From: a virus
IMG/VR virus record: IMGVR_UViG_3300008216_000106
Span: 1 to 21,133 of that record
Direction: 5' to 3' (one strand)
Length of the DNA stretch: 21,133 bases
Part shown: one piece after another, positions 1 to 7,901 of the stretch
How the letters are laid out: each line of letters opens with the position of its first letter
Position numbering within the stretch: position 1 is the first letter of the stretch
The notes under the pieces: model-generated
Seen by the model: only the letters and a program-made list of their open reading frames with translations
Told to the model about the DNA's origin: nothing
Databases searched by the model: none
Position numbers and translations under genes: made by a program

Positions 1-505
1 CATATAGAACAATTCCATGCTCATAAGCTGCTAAATTTAAATATATTTGTATTTGAATCATATGATCTTCTTTTGGAGCAACTTTTAGTAAATCAAAATT
101 TCTAGTATTAATAGATTTTAATTCTAATATAACTTCATGATATTCCGGATGACTTATGATAAAGTCTAGTCTTCCTGATATGTTTGGAGTTTCTAATTTA
201 AGTGGAACTTCTCTTCTTTTCACTATTCCCAACTTTTCAAAATATTTATTTATTCTATATTCTAAATAATTTCCATTATCAAATATTCTTTGAAGATTTC
301 CTGTTACTGACTGAGCTGGTAATAACCCATTATAAGATAAAAAGACATATCTATCACATGGATTAGATACTATAGAGGGATAAAATACCCCCTTTTTACC
401 AAAAACCTTATCTGAGGATAATAAATTATCCATTGATTTTAAAAGCCATCTATCTTGATTAGATGTCCTTCTTCTTGTAGCTCCTATTTGTCTAATTCCT
501 GCCAT
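1..505 (-). CDS. Cas4/RecB-like PD-(D/E)XK exonuclease, C-terminus cut by window edge
   Basis: The reading frame starts at an ATG at 505 and runs off the left edge, giving 168 residues. A strong GAGGAGG ribosome site lies six bases before the ATG, inside the end of the preceding gene; the two genes overlap by 14 bases. The sequence shows the order typical of Cas4/RecB-type nucleases: an N-terminal segment with NPC at residues 48-50, a GNYLE helix (77-81), then GRLDF with D113, ELKS with E127 and K129 as the catalytic D...ExK, and a QxxxY motif (Q150-Y154). Such phage proteins process DNA ends for recombination, and the neighbouring RecA fits that role. Only one of the four cysteines of iron-sulfur Cas4 proteins is visible in this part, so a cluster cannot be claimed. 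There is no sign of a CRISPR system. Confidence 0.8.
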   Translation of the reverse strand, partial: MAGIRQIGATRRRTSNQDRWLLKSMDNLLSSDKVFGKKGVFYPSIVSNPCDRYVFLSYNGLLPAQSVTGNLQRIFDNGNYLEYRINKYFEKLGIVKRREVPLKLETPNISGRLDFIISHPEYHEVILELKSINTRNFDLLKVAPKEDHMIQIQIYLNLAAYEHGIVLY

Positions 506-821
506 TATCTTCCTCCTCAATTTCATTTAAAACTTGTTCTATTAAAGGTATTATTCTTTTTTTACTTGTTTCTGATATATGACACACCTTTCGTATATGC
601 TCGCTATAGTCCTTTAATAAGTTAGCGTCTCTTTTTGCATCTGCTTTTTTAAAATGCCCAAATATTCCATCTGCCTCAATTACTAACTTAACTTCAGGTA
701 TATAAAAATCAACTGAATAAGGTGGGAAAGAGTATTGGGGTTCATAACGAAGTCCAAATTCTTGTATGCACTTAGCAAAAGTTTTTTCTTGTGGAGTATA
801 ATCTTTATGAAAATAGGGCAT
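492..821 (-). CDS. Small Vsr/DUF559-like endonuclease
   Basis: This 109-residue protein has the compact layout of very-short-patch-repair and DUF559 endonucleases. An N-terminal helix (PQEKTFAKCIQEFG) is followed by a hydrophobic strand with D38 in SVDFYIPE, then KLVIEADG with E49 and D51, and a basic helix KKADAKRDANLL. This D...E arrangement is the restriction-endonuclease-fold core. The ATG at 821 lies within the end of the RecA gene (17-base overlap), with AAGGAG about ten bases upstream. In phages such proteins act as nicking or junction-cleaving enzymes. Its place between RecA and a RecB-like nuclease suggests recombination intermediates or host DNA as substrate, but this is inference. 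A solo mismatch-repair-type nickase is the main alternative. Confidence 0.65.
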   Translation of the reverse strand: MPYFHKDYTPQEKTFAKCIQEFGLRYEPQYSFPPYSVDFYIPEVKLVIEADGIFGHFKKADAKRDANLLKDYSEHIRKVCHISETSKKRIIPLIEQVLNEIEEEDNGRN

Positions 822-1755
822 GTTTTTCTATCTCCTTAATTAATTCTTCCAACATATCTGGATTATCTATAAAATATTGTCTTACTCTGTTTTTACCTTG
901 AACTCTTTTATCATTATAAGTATACCAAGTTCCTGATTTTTTTATTAAACCTAATTCTAAAGCTTCGTTAATGGCAACTTCTTTTAAATCTATGCCTCCA
1001 CCTACTATATAAGGTACTACAATTGAATCCCAATCTTCTCCACCTTGTTTAGTCTTCCTCATTCTTATTTCCATTTCAAACCCTATTTTCTTTTGATCTT
1101 CTAGTATCCAAGCATTTCGTCTAATTTCTAATTGTAAATGACTATAAAATTCTTGTCCCATACCACCCGGCAAGACGCTATATGTAACTCGACCTATATT
1201 ACTTCTCAGTTGATTTATTGCCAATAAAGCTGATCCATGTTTTAAATGCCTTAATAATTTAGGTAAGGCTTGGTTAAGAAATTTCGCTTGTACCCCCATC
1301 TGTTTAGCATCGATGTCGTCATTTTGTGCTGGTACTAACCCTGCAAAACTATCTATTACTACAATATCTACACCTTCCTGCAAAGCTGTATTAATTACTG
1401 CCAAAGCGTCTTCCCCAATTATAGGTTGTAAAACAATAAGCTTGCTTATATCAACCCCATTTTTTTCATTCCATGAGGGGTCAAAAGATTGTTCTGTATC
1501 AATCCATACTGCTGATCCTCCGTCTTTTAAAACATTGGCTACCAATTGAGAAGCTAAAAAAGATTTTCCTACATTAGATTGCCCTACAAACATACTAAAT
1601 CTTTTTCTAGGTAGTCCTCCACCTGTTAATTTATCTATGCTAGGTACTCCAAAAGAAATTCTATCAAAATCAAAGTAATCTCTATCGTCTCCCTTTTTTA
1701 TATCTAATTTCGGATTTGCTTTTTGTAGTCGTTCAAATAATTTATCGTTATCCAT
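805..1755 (-). CDS. recA: RecA family recombinase
   Basis: A 316-residue bacterial-type RecA, slightly shorter than the usual 340-350. It forms filaments on single-stranded DNA and catalyses ATP-dependent strand exchange. Visible signatures are Walker A GQSNVGKS (58-65), the catalytic glutamate in WIDTEQSFDP (E88), Walker B DIVVIDS (about 130-136), the L2-adjacent NQLRSNIG, and the RecA core stretch GGMGQEFYSHLQLEIRR. The C-terminal part, with GLIKKSGTWYTY and QGKNRVRQYF, matches the region just after the RecA core. The start is ATG at 1755 with a weak GAGAG site, overlapping the previous gene by 8 bases, so translation is probably coupled. With the SSB-like protein, polymerase and nucleases nearby it suggests recombination-dependent replication or repair. 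It is distinct from UvsX in keeping the RecA-like C-terminus. Confidence 0.93.
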   Translation of the reverse strand: MDNDKLFERLQKANPKLDIKKGDDRDYFDFDRISFGVPSIDKLTGGGLPRKRFSMFVGQSNVGKSFLASQLVANVLKDGGSAVWIDTEQSFDPSWNEKNGVDISKLIVLQPIIGEDALAVINTALQEGVDIVVIDSFAGLVPAQNDDIDAKQMGVQAKFLNQALPKLLRHLKHGSALLAINQLRSNIGRVTYSVLPGGMGQEFYSHLQLEIRRNAWILEDQKKIGFEMEIRMRKTKQGGEDWDSIVVPYIVGGGIDLKEVAINEALELGLIKKSGTWYTYNDKRVQGKNRVRQYFIDNPDMLEELIKEIEKHALFS

Positions 1756-2029
1756 TCTTGCTCTCTTTTGAATTCTTTTTTCTTATATATTCAGCCCAAG
1801 CCATTAATAAGGAAGCTCCTTGTATAACTTCCGAATATAGAATATCTTGGGAGTCATCATCATCAACAATATCATACATCTTATGTACTATTCTAGAAGT
1901 AATATTTAACCATTTAACATCTGAATTTTTAGTTTGGTCTCCCCACAGACTATCTTGTCTTTCTCTTTCAGCTAAAAGTGAGTGTAAAACCTCTGCTCTA
2001 ACTATTTCTGTTTCTTTAGGATCAAACAT
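1748..2029 (-). CDS. MazG/NTP-pyrophosphatase-like small protein, catalytic cluster not evident
   Basis: A 93-residue helical protein. Its start resembles the phage MazG-like family: LLAERERQDSLWGDQ at about residues 18-32. Its end resembles the same family's final helix: LYSEVIQGASLLMAWAEYI. Family members hydrolyse nucleoside triphosphates using an ExxE-type acidic cluster in the middle helices. Here that region reads roughly NITSRIVHKMYDIVDDDD, without an obvious EExGE. It may be a non-catalytic relative, or may use the acidic DDDD run instead. The ATG at 2029 overlaps the previous stop as TAATG, so translation is likely coupled. Assignment rests on the two flanking motifs only. Confidence 0.45.
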   Translation of the reverse strand: MFDPKETEIVRAEVLHSLLAERERQDSLWGDQTKNSDVKWLNITSRIVHKMYDIVDDDDSQDILYSEVIQGASLLMAWAEYIRKKNSKESKNG

Positions 2030-2250
2030 TAGCTTTTTGTCTCGTCTAGAACTTCATCTATTTTACTATCTACTTGTTTTCTTACTTCTTCCCAAACTTT
2101 ATCTACAGTCTCTTTACTTTTATCTAGTTGATCTTCTATAGGTAAATCACTATCAACATCACCGATTGTAACATCGACTCTACTATATTGATTACTGTTT
2201 ACATCCCCAACTCTGAATGTGAACCCTAAGTGTACATCTATCTTTGCCAT
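2029..2250 (-). CDS. Small acidic protein of unknown function
   Basis: A 73-residue protein that I do not recognise. The first half is predicted beta strand with alternating hydrophobic residues (IDVHLGFTFRVGD, YSRVDVTIGDV). The second half is a charged amphipathic helix (DQLDKSKETVDKVWEEV) ending in many acidic residues. The start is ATG at 2250 with a good AAGGAG site five bases upstream. It sits between a nuclease-like gene and the MazG-like gene inside the replication operon, which suggests an accessory role in DNA metabolism, but nothing in the sequence specifies it. Confidence 0.6.
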   Translation of the reverse strand: MAKIDVHLGFTFRVGDVNSNQYSRVDVTIGDVDSDLPIEDQLDKSKETVDKVWEEVRKQVDSKIDEVLDETKS

Positions 2251-2265
2251 TTCTTCTCCTTGAAT

Positions 2266-2826
2266 TTAATCCCAATCTATACCATCATTGGTTTTTTTAT
2301 TTATAATTATATCATCTAATTGTGATATTAAAACATTATATTTATCTTTTTTTACTATATTATTAAAATCTCTAGTGCCTGCTTTTAAAAACTTAGCTTT
2401 CTTATAAAAATCTTCTCTAGATATCCACCCTACTAACGTGATAGTTTTTGGGGTTTCCCCCTTATATTCTACACTAGAAAATATATACATATCTGGTTGT
2501 TGAAATTTACTTGTATACGCATTTACGGAACAAGCATAATGTGGGTAAGGTTTAACTGTTCTCCTTACAGTTTTAAGTTCACATCTTTTACTTCTAAATA
2601 TAATATCATAATCAAATCTTTGTTCACTTGTTTGGTCAACCAATTTACTTTCTGGAAAATAATTTATAAAGGCTTCTTCAACTAACAATCCTATATAACT
2701 TTCCCCCTCAGTAAGAATACTATTACTTAAAAAATGTCCTCCACCATTGAAAGAATTTTTCTTTATTTCTTTGAGACGTTTTTCTGCTCTTAATTGCATT
2801 TCTTTTGTAAAAGGTAATTCTATCAT
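2266..2826 (-). CDS. PD-(D/E)XK nuclease-like protein
   Basis: The frame is open from an upstream TTG at 2850, but I choose the ATG at 2826 because AGAGG lies seven bases before it and it starts just after the polymerase stop, giving 186 residues. The central motif is FDYDIIFRSKRCELKTVRRT: D74, then E83-x-K85, as in restriction-endonuclease-fold enzymes. It follows a helix GLLVEEAF that could supply the early acidic residue. Downstream, a strand DMYIFSSVEY and GWISREDFYKKAKFL resemble the C-terminal part of phage and restriction nucleases of this fold. The substrate is unknown. It lies directly after the polymerase, so a role in genome processing or host DNA degradation is plausible. Confidence 0.6.
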   Translation of the reverse strand: MIELPFTKEMQLRAEKRLKEIKKNSFNGGGHFLSNSILTEGESYIGLLVEEAFINYFPESKLVDQTSEQRFDYDIIFRSKRCELKTVRRTVKPYPHYACSVNAYTSKFQQPDMYIFSSVEYKGETPKTITLVGWISREDFYKKAKFLKAGTRDFNNIVKKDKYNVLISQLDDIIINKKTNDGIDWD

Positions 2827-2828
2827 AC

Positions 2829-4865
2829 TTAAACCTCTACTGTATCCCAATCGATATGGTCTTCAACTTTAGCTTCTTCTACAGGAGGAGCTTCCAATTT
2901 CCCCCCAATTACCCAATGAAATCCATTCTGTTCTACAAACGAAACTTCTCGTTTTGAAGCCCAAGAAGGCTCACAAACTTCAACATCAACTTTCAATGGT
3001 ATATCTAAAGTATTGGCTTCTAATAAATTCTTAATTTCATATGTTACATTATGTAATTCATCGTTATGGATTTCACAAATAATTTCATCATGTACTTGTA
3101 ATAACATATTACTTTGCTTATCTTGTAAATATTTATGTACTTCTACCATTCTTTCATTTAAAATATCAGCACTAGTACCTTGAACTAGATAATTTACTCC
3201 TTTGTATGCATATTTTGATTCGATAGCATAAAACCTTTTATATTTATTGTATAAATATCCTCTATCAAAAACTGCTTGCATTACTCCCCTAATAAATTCT
3301 CTTGATCCTTCAATATTTCTAAAGTAATCTTGTTTATATTTTTTAGCTTTTTCTACTGTGGTTCCTAATTGAATAGCTAATTTTTTATTTCCTATTCCAT
3401 ATATAATTCCAAAGGTAATAGCTTTTGCAGCCTGCCTATAAGCTTTAAAATCTGGATGATTTTCTGATACATTAAAAGCTAATGTAGCTGCTTCTGAATG
3501 AAAATCTAAATTCCCTTTCTTTAATAGGGCATTAAACTTTGGACTTTTTAAATAACTTAAAAATACTCTTACTTCCATTTGAGAATAATCAAAAGAAATT
3601 AAAGTGTGGTCTTTTCTAGGAATAAATAGTCTCCTAATAGATATCTCTTTCATATCGGTTTCATCGAAAGATTCATCTCCTATAAAACCCCATGTATCTA
3701 ACACTTCGTCATCTAAATTTTCAATAGGTTCTCCCCCTTTAGAAGTTAAAGAAGCATTTATTCTTTTTATAATATCTTGTCTTTCCTCAATATCAAATTT
3801 TCTATTAGATAGTTTAAAGTGATTTCTAGGGACATTTTGTAAATTAGGGTCTCTAGAGGACAGTCTGCCTGTTAAAGTTCCCCAATTACAAAAGGAAGAA
3901 TGTAAAATAGGTATTTCATAAGGGTCTATTAAAGATTCTACATAAGTACTCCTTAATTTTTCCAAAGTTCTATACTGTCTAACTAAACCAGCAATTGGAT
4001 TATTTATCCTAGCCAAAGCTTCTTCACTCCAAGATTGCTTTCCTTTAGGGGTTTTTACAGGGGATTTAATCCCTAACTCATTAAAAGCTTCTCCTAATTG
4101 TTTAGTACTTCCAATATTTATTTCTGTATTATTTAAAAGTTTTTTAACCTGTTTTTCTACTTCCTGTTTTCTAGCTTCTAATTTTTCTATTAATTCTTTT
4201 GCATAATCTAAATCAATTGGTATACCTGTTTTTTCCATATGATTTAAAACATTAGTTAATTCACATTGTAATTCAAATAAAGCTGTTTGATCAGTTTCTT
4301 TTATATCTACCATCCTATCTTCATATAGTTTAGCAGTCCATTTCACGTCTTGCTCACAATATTCTCCTAATATGTCTACAGGAGTTAAGGAAAAGTCTTT
4401 GTGCCATTTGTTTGCTCTTAAAATTTTCTTAGTTTCTATGTCATATGAAGCTGCTTTTTCCCCATAACTTCTAGATATTGTAGAAGTTAAATCTAAATCA
4501 CGAATAGTAGTAGGTTCAGTTAAACGTACCATTACTAAGACATCAACTAGTTTTATATTGGTAATGTCTAATCCCTCTATTTCTAGAAATTTTAAATCAA
4601 ATTTAATGTTATATCCGATTAGAGTCTCTCTCTGACTCATAATCTCCATTAAAGGTTTTAAATATTTCGTAGAGACTAGATTACCACCCTGTTGATGTCT
4701 AAAGGGAAAGTAATAGGTTTCTCCTTCATCTGTTCCTATTCCAATTCCACATAATTGATTTATGTGAAAAGGGTCTAAACCATTAGTTTCGACATCTACT
4801 ATCCATGATTTCTTTGGGAGAATCTTATCAATAACTTCTTGATAATTTTCTGTATTTACTATCAT
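2829..4865 (-). CDS. polA: Family A DNA polymerase with 3'-5' exonuclease
   Basis: A 678-residue replicative polymerase of the Pol I type. It lacks the N-terminal 5'-3' nuclease, as usual for phage versions. The proofreading domain shows Exo I DVETNGLDP (D24, E26), Exo II GYNIKFDLKFL (D90) and Exo III YCEQD (Y169, D173). The polymerase domain shows motif A FDYSQMEVR (D426), motif B RQAAKAITFGIIYG (K481, F485) and motif C VHDE (H592, D593, E594), so both activities look intact. Phenylalanine at 485 corresponds to F762 of E. coli Pol I. The ATG at 4865 overlaps the stop of the SSB-like gene as ATGA, indicating coupled translation. The C-terminal tail after about 640 is acidic and not part of the core fold. 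Confidence 0.96.
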   Translation of the reverse strand: MIVNTENYQEVIDKILPKKSWIVDVETNGLDPFHINQLCGIGIGTDEGETYYFPFRHQQGGNLVSTKYLKPLMEIMSQRETLIGYNIKFDLKFLEIEGLDITNIKLVDVLVMVRLTEPTTIRDLDLTSTISRSYGEKAASYDIETKKILRANKWHKDFSLTPVDILGEYCEQDVKWTAKLYEDRMVDIKETDQTALFELQCELTNVLNHMEKTGIPIDLDYAKELIEKLEARKQEVEKQVKKLLNNTEINIGSTKQLGEAFNELGIKSPVKTPKGKQSWSEEALARINNPIAGLVRQYRTLEKLRSTYVESLIDPYEIPILHSSFCNWGTLTGRLSSRDPNLQNVPRNHFKLSNRKFDIEERQDIIKRINASLTSKGGEPIENLDDEVLDTWGFIGDESFDETDMKEISIRRLFIPRKDHTLISFDYSQMEVRVFLSYLKSPKFNALLKKGNLDFHSEAATLAFNVSENHPDFKAYRQAAKAITFGIIYGIGNKKLAIQLGTTVEKAKKYKQDYFRNIEGSREFIRGVMQAVFDRGYLYNKYKRFYAIESKYAYKGVNYLVQGTSADILNERMVEVHKYLQDKQSNMLLQVHDEIICEIHNDELHNVTYEIKNLLEANTLDIPLKVDVEVCEPSWASKREVSFVEQNGFHWVIGGKLEAPPVEEAKVEDHIDWDTVEV

Positions 4866-5539
4866 TCAAATAGGTTTATATCCACAGATTTTTTATCTGA
4901 AGAATCAGTTTCAATGTTTGCAGAATATCTATTTTTAAAATATTCCTCTATAGATACTAATTCAGAAGTATCTTTATTTGGATTAGTAAGTTCTCTAGTA
5001 GAAGTTGCTATATTATAAGTAGTTTCTAATCCAGCTCCTGTTCTTTTTATTCGGATTACACCTTTATTAAGGCTTCCCCACTCTTCAAAGATATCTACTA
5101 ATTGATTCCAAAGATATCCACCTCTTCCAAAAGGTAAAGATAGTATTCTAAAATCATTAACTTCTTCTTTATATAGTGTTTTACCACTAGGGCCTTCTAA
5201 TGAAGTCCAACTCTCTATTCTCTTTTCCACATGCAAGGCTTCATATATGTATGTCCACATTGCAAACTTCTTTTGAACTCTAGAGTCTTCAGGTATATTT
5301 AAAGCAGTTTTCATCTTATCTACATCATCGTCTTCTGTTACTAAAACATTTCTGAATCTATTACCTTCTCTCCAAGTTATCATTGATATTTCAGAAACGA
5401 AAGGGTCTCCTTCTTTACCATCTCCTGCTGCAGAAAGGAAAATTTGATCTCCATCTCTTAAAAAGAATTCCTTTGTGTCTATATTTTGGGTTTGTAATCT
5501 TTCTTGTATTCTTGATTGTATTCGTGCTATTCCACTCAT
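4862..5539 (-). CDS. Probable single-stranded DNA-binding protein
   Basis: A 225-residue protein whose middle and end resemble phage ssDNA-binding proteins rather than bacterial OB-fold SSB. FFLRDGDQIFL opens the fold, ILSLPFGRGGYLWNQLVDIF lies in the middle, and IRIKRTGAGLETTYNI follows near residue 170. A low-complexity linker rich in D, S and K ends in DINLFE, an acidic and hydrophobic tip like those SSB proteins use to contact polymerases and helicases. It would coat unwound template at the fork. The ATG at 5539 has a clear AGGAG site, and the stop overlaps the polymerase start. No cysteine finger like that of T4 gp32 is evident. The assignment is from family likeness and context, not a diagnostic motif. 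Confidence 0.6.
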   Translation of the reverse strand: MSGIARIQSRIQERLQTQNIDTKEFFLRDGDQIFLSAAGDGKEGDPFVSEISMITWREGNRFRNVLVTEDDDVDKMKTALNIPEDSRVQKKFAMWTYIYEALHVEKRIESWTSLEGPSGKTLYKEEVNDFRILSLPFGRGGYLWNQLVDIFEEWGSLNKGVIRIKRTGAGLETTYNIATSTRELTNPNKDTSELVSIEEYFKNRYSANIETDSSDKKSVDINLFE

Positions 5540-5554
5540 ATTTTTCTCCTATTT

Positions 5555-6394
5555 TTACCAAAAATTTCTTTTATTAATAATTGTATTTAATGTTACTTTG
5601 TTTTTTATTTCTTGAACATCTTTAAATTGCTTTGGTAAATCTATTAATGATACTATAACATCCTCAGAAAGTGTTGTCAATGCATAATCAGTAGCTTTTT
5701 TACCTGTTTCATCACTATCTAAACAAAGAACTAGTTCTTGTGTAGGCAGTTTTATTAATAATTCTGCCTGCTTTCTAGATAAATGAGCTCCTAATATAGC
5801 TACTGAAGGATGTCCATGTTTGTCTAACCACATAGCATCTAAGATACCTTCGGTAATACAAACATAATCAGTACTTTTAAGTCTATTTGAACCAAATAAA
5901 ACTAAAGATTTCTTTAACCCATATGAATATAGATACTTGGGAGTTGCGTTAACCCTTCTAGTAACCCAACCTACTAATCTAGTTCTATCATCATATATAG
6001 GTATGAGTAAATCATTATATTTATTGGTTCCACATCCCCATTTGAATAAGGTTTCTTCGTCAAACCCCCTGTCAAATATCCAATTTGGATAAGATTTCGA
6101 TACAAAATCGTCAGGTAGAGTAACTTCTTGTAATTCACCTTCTTCTTCAGGTTCATAGAACTCGTCAAATAAATTTACGTCATACTCAACGTCAACATCA
6201 TGTCCCAATTTCTCTGCGAAAGCTTTTAATGAACCTGATCCACAACCTGCGAAACAAATCCAAGCTTCTTTTTCTACATTAATAGAACAAGAAGACCTTT
6301 GATCGTCATGAAAAGGGCATAGGATTGAAAATTGATCTCTATCTAAGGGAACATTTATTCCTATATTTAATAATGTTGATGTCCAATCTGCCAT
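5555..6394 (-). CDS. DnaG-type DNA primase, compact form
   Basis: A 279-residue primase. The N-terminal CHC2 zinc finger reads CPFHDD (C26, H29), with the distal pair in ICFAGCGSGS (C47, C51). The TOPRIM domain shows ITEGILDA (E182) and CLDSDETG (D226, D228), which bind the catalytic magnesium ions. The protein would synthesise RNA primers for the polymerase two genes downstream. It is shorter than cellular DnaG (about 600) because it ends soon after TOPRIM and lacks the C-terminal helicase-binding domain. The helicase is encoded separately. The ATG at 6394 lies four bases after the stop of the small gene before it. Confidence 0.92.
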   Translation of the reverse strand: MADWTSTLLNIGINVPLDRDQFSILCPFHDDQRSSCSINVEKEAWICFAGCGSGSLKAFAEKLGHDVDVEYDVNLFDEFYEPEEEGELQEVTLPDDFVSKSYPNWIFDRGFDEETLFKWGCGTNKYNDLLIPIYDDRTRLVGWVTRRVNATPKYLYSYGLKKSLVLFGSNRLKSTDYVCITEGILDAMWLDKHGHPSVAILGAHLSRKQAELLIKLPTQELVLCLDSDETGKKATDYALTTLSEDVIVSLIDLPKQFKDVQEIKNKVTLNTIINKRNFW

Positions 6395-6398
6395 TTAC

Positions 6399-6569
6399 TT
6401 ATTTCTTATTAGTATTTTCTAAAGCTTTTACTAAAGCCCAAAACTTCTTCATCAAAGCACTTCTTTCTTTAGAAGAAATTTTACCATCTTGCACACTCGC
6501 AACTGATACTTCTACTAAATCTAAGAGTTCTGGAAGAATACTTCTGTACTTAAAAATCATTCTAAGCAT
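6399..6569 (-). CDS. Small helical protein, 56 residues, unknown
   Basis: An upstream in-frame ATG at 6611 lies inside the helicase gene, but the ATG at 6569 has a near-perfect AAAGGAG (6575-6581) five bases upstream. I therefore take the shorter form, which starts 25 bases after the helicase stop. It is mostly helix: a hydrophobic first half (ILPELLDLVEVSVASV), then DGKISSKERSALMKKF, then a basic end. The DGKISxxE segment resembles the helix-turn-helix packing seen in many small phage proteins, but I recognise no family. Its position between helicase and primase suggests a replisome accessory. That is inference only. Confidence 0.6.
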   Translation of the reverse strand: MLRMIFKYRSILPELLDLVEVSVASVQDGKISSKERSALMKKFWALVKALENTNKK

Positions 6570-6594
6570 ATTTACTCCTTTAACTTTTCTTTTA

Positions 6595-7899
6595 TTAATA
6601 ATCTCTCTCATCTATATTATACTCTCTAATTAAACCTTTATCAACATCCCATTTTAAACTGAATTGATAAACAGGTAAATCTCCATCTCTATATTTTTGA
6701 AATTTAATATCTCTTTGTCTATCTATAAGTCTGTATATCTTTCTATTATCATAAGTCTCTAGAGAAATTTCTGATTTATCGGTTTCTGGTTTTCTCATTG
6801 CAATGACCACATCTGCAGCTCTAATTAATGCATCGCCAAAAGCTACTGCAGTTGGAGTAGGAAATTCTGAAGTATCTGAAGCCTCTCTAGTAGCTTGAGT
6901 AGAAACAACTATTGGTATATTAAAAGATAATGAAAGGTTTTTAAGTCCATAAAATAACGAATGTGATTGTTCCCACATCTGTCTGTTACTTCCACTTTTA
7001 GTAGTTACTAAATATACACCATCTAAAACCACTAATTCCGGATTATATTTTCTAATTAAAGTAGCTATTCCTTCTAATGAAATACTCGACTCTCCTTCTA
7101 TATGATCACATATTAACAGTTTTTTACCATTTGATTTCTCTAAAAATTCTTTATATTTATCCTCATCTATCTCCCTTCCTGTTCTTAAACTTGTATGGGA
7201 AAATTCATATCCCATTTTTTGTGCTAATACAACATCTAATCTTAAACTTATAGCTTCTACAGGCATTTCAGTAGATACTAATAGAGTTTTAACTCCTTCT
7301 TTAACTGCTGTAGCTGCTATATCTACACACATCCAAGTCTTTCCTATAGTTGGTCGAGCATAAAAAGCTATTAATTCGCCGGGTAACCACCCAACTCCCA
7401 TGTTATTAAGGACACTAAAAGGTGTTTTAATCCCTCTTAGACCATCTTTAGTGTTCTCCCTCTCCTCTTTTCTTTTAATCCAGCTTTTAAATCTTTCATC
7501 ACTACCTTTATCATACTCTACTATATCCTCGTCTCCATGAATTATAACATCATCTAATAAAGAACTTATTTGAGATATAGCTTTTTTAGGATTTTCTTGT
7601 AATAACTCTTTATTGTTTTGGAAGGCTCTAACAGCCCCTCTAAAAGTGACTTGGTTCTTAAAAACTTGGATTAAATAATCTAAATTATTGTCTGCAGCTT
7701 CCGGATTAAGTTCTGGAAAATTCTCTTGTAACAAAGAGTGGGGGGGAAATTCCCCATTTTGATCTACATAATCATTTACCCATTTAAATGGTTTGCCATG
7801 TTTGGCGAAATCTGAAGAAGAATATTTAAATTTTCTTAAAGCTACTTTACTGTTTAGGTTAAAAATTAAACCTGATTCTATAAACTCATTATTTTCCAT
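6595..7899 (-). CDS. dnaB: DnaB-type replicative helicase
   Basis: A 434-residue hexameric helicase of the DnaB/gp4 class. The C-terminal RecA-fold motor starts near residue 155. Its Walker A is YARPTIGKTW (K187, T188), the DnaB-style ARPxxGKT rather than a classic GxxxxGKT. LLVSTEMPVEAISLRL corresponds to the SLEM motif, PELVVLDGVYLV is Walker B, and STQATREASD is the sensor and DNA-loop region. The first 130 residues form a helical N-terminal part with FKWVNDYVDQNGEFPP, less like bacterial DnaB. It unwinds the fork and works with the separate primase two genes on. The ATG at 7899 has an AGGA site and follows the previous stop by 2 bases. Confidence 0.93.
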   Translation of the reverse strand: MENNEFIESGLIFNLNSKVALRKFKYSSSDFAKHGKPFKWVNDYVDQNGEFPPHSLLQENFPELNPEAADNNLDYLIQVFKNQVTFRGAVRAFQNNKELLQENPKKAISQISSLLDDVIIHGDEDIVEYDKGSDERFKSWIKRKEERENTKDGLRGIKTPFSVLNNMGVGWLPGELIAFYARPTIGKTWMCVDIAATAVKEGVKTLLVSTEMPVEAISLRLDVVLAQKMGYEFSHTSLRTGREIDEDKYKEFLEKSNGKKLLICDHIEGESSISLEGIATLIRKYNPELVVLDGVYLVTTKSGSNRQMWEQSHSLFYGLKNLSLSFNIPIVVSTQATREASDTSEFPTPTAVAFGDALIRAADVVIAMRKPETDKSEISLETYDNRKIYRLIDRQRDIKFQKYRDGDLPVYQFSLKWDVDKGLIREYNIDERDY

Positions 7900-7901
7900 T
7901 G

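Noticed and set aside
1-505. Cas4-like nuclease as part of a CRISPR-Cas system
   Set aside because: No cas1, cas2 or repeat array is visible, and the neighbours are replication genes; phage RecB-like nucleases of this type are common without CRISPR.
1313-1549. Open frames on the plus strand, here and at 1716-2141, 10913-11323, 14851-15219 and others
   Set aside because: They lie opposite genes with clear protein families, have no ribosome sites and show compositions expected of antisense shadows.
6570-6611. Longer start (ATG at 6611) for the small gene between helicase and primase
   Set aside because: It would overlap the helicase end and lacks a good ribosome site, whereas the ATG at 6569 has AAAGGAG at ideal spacing.
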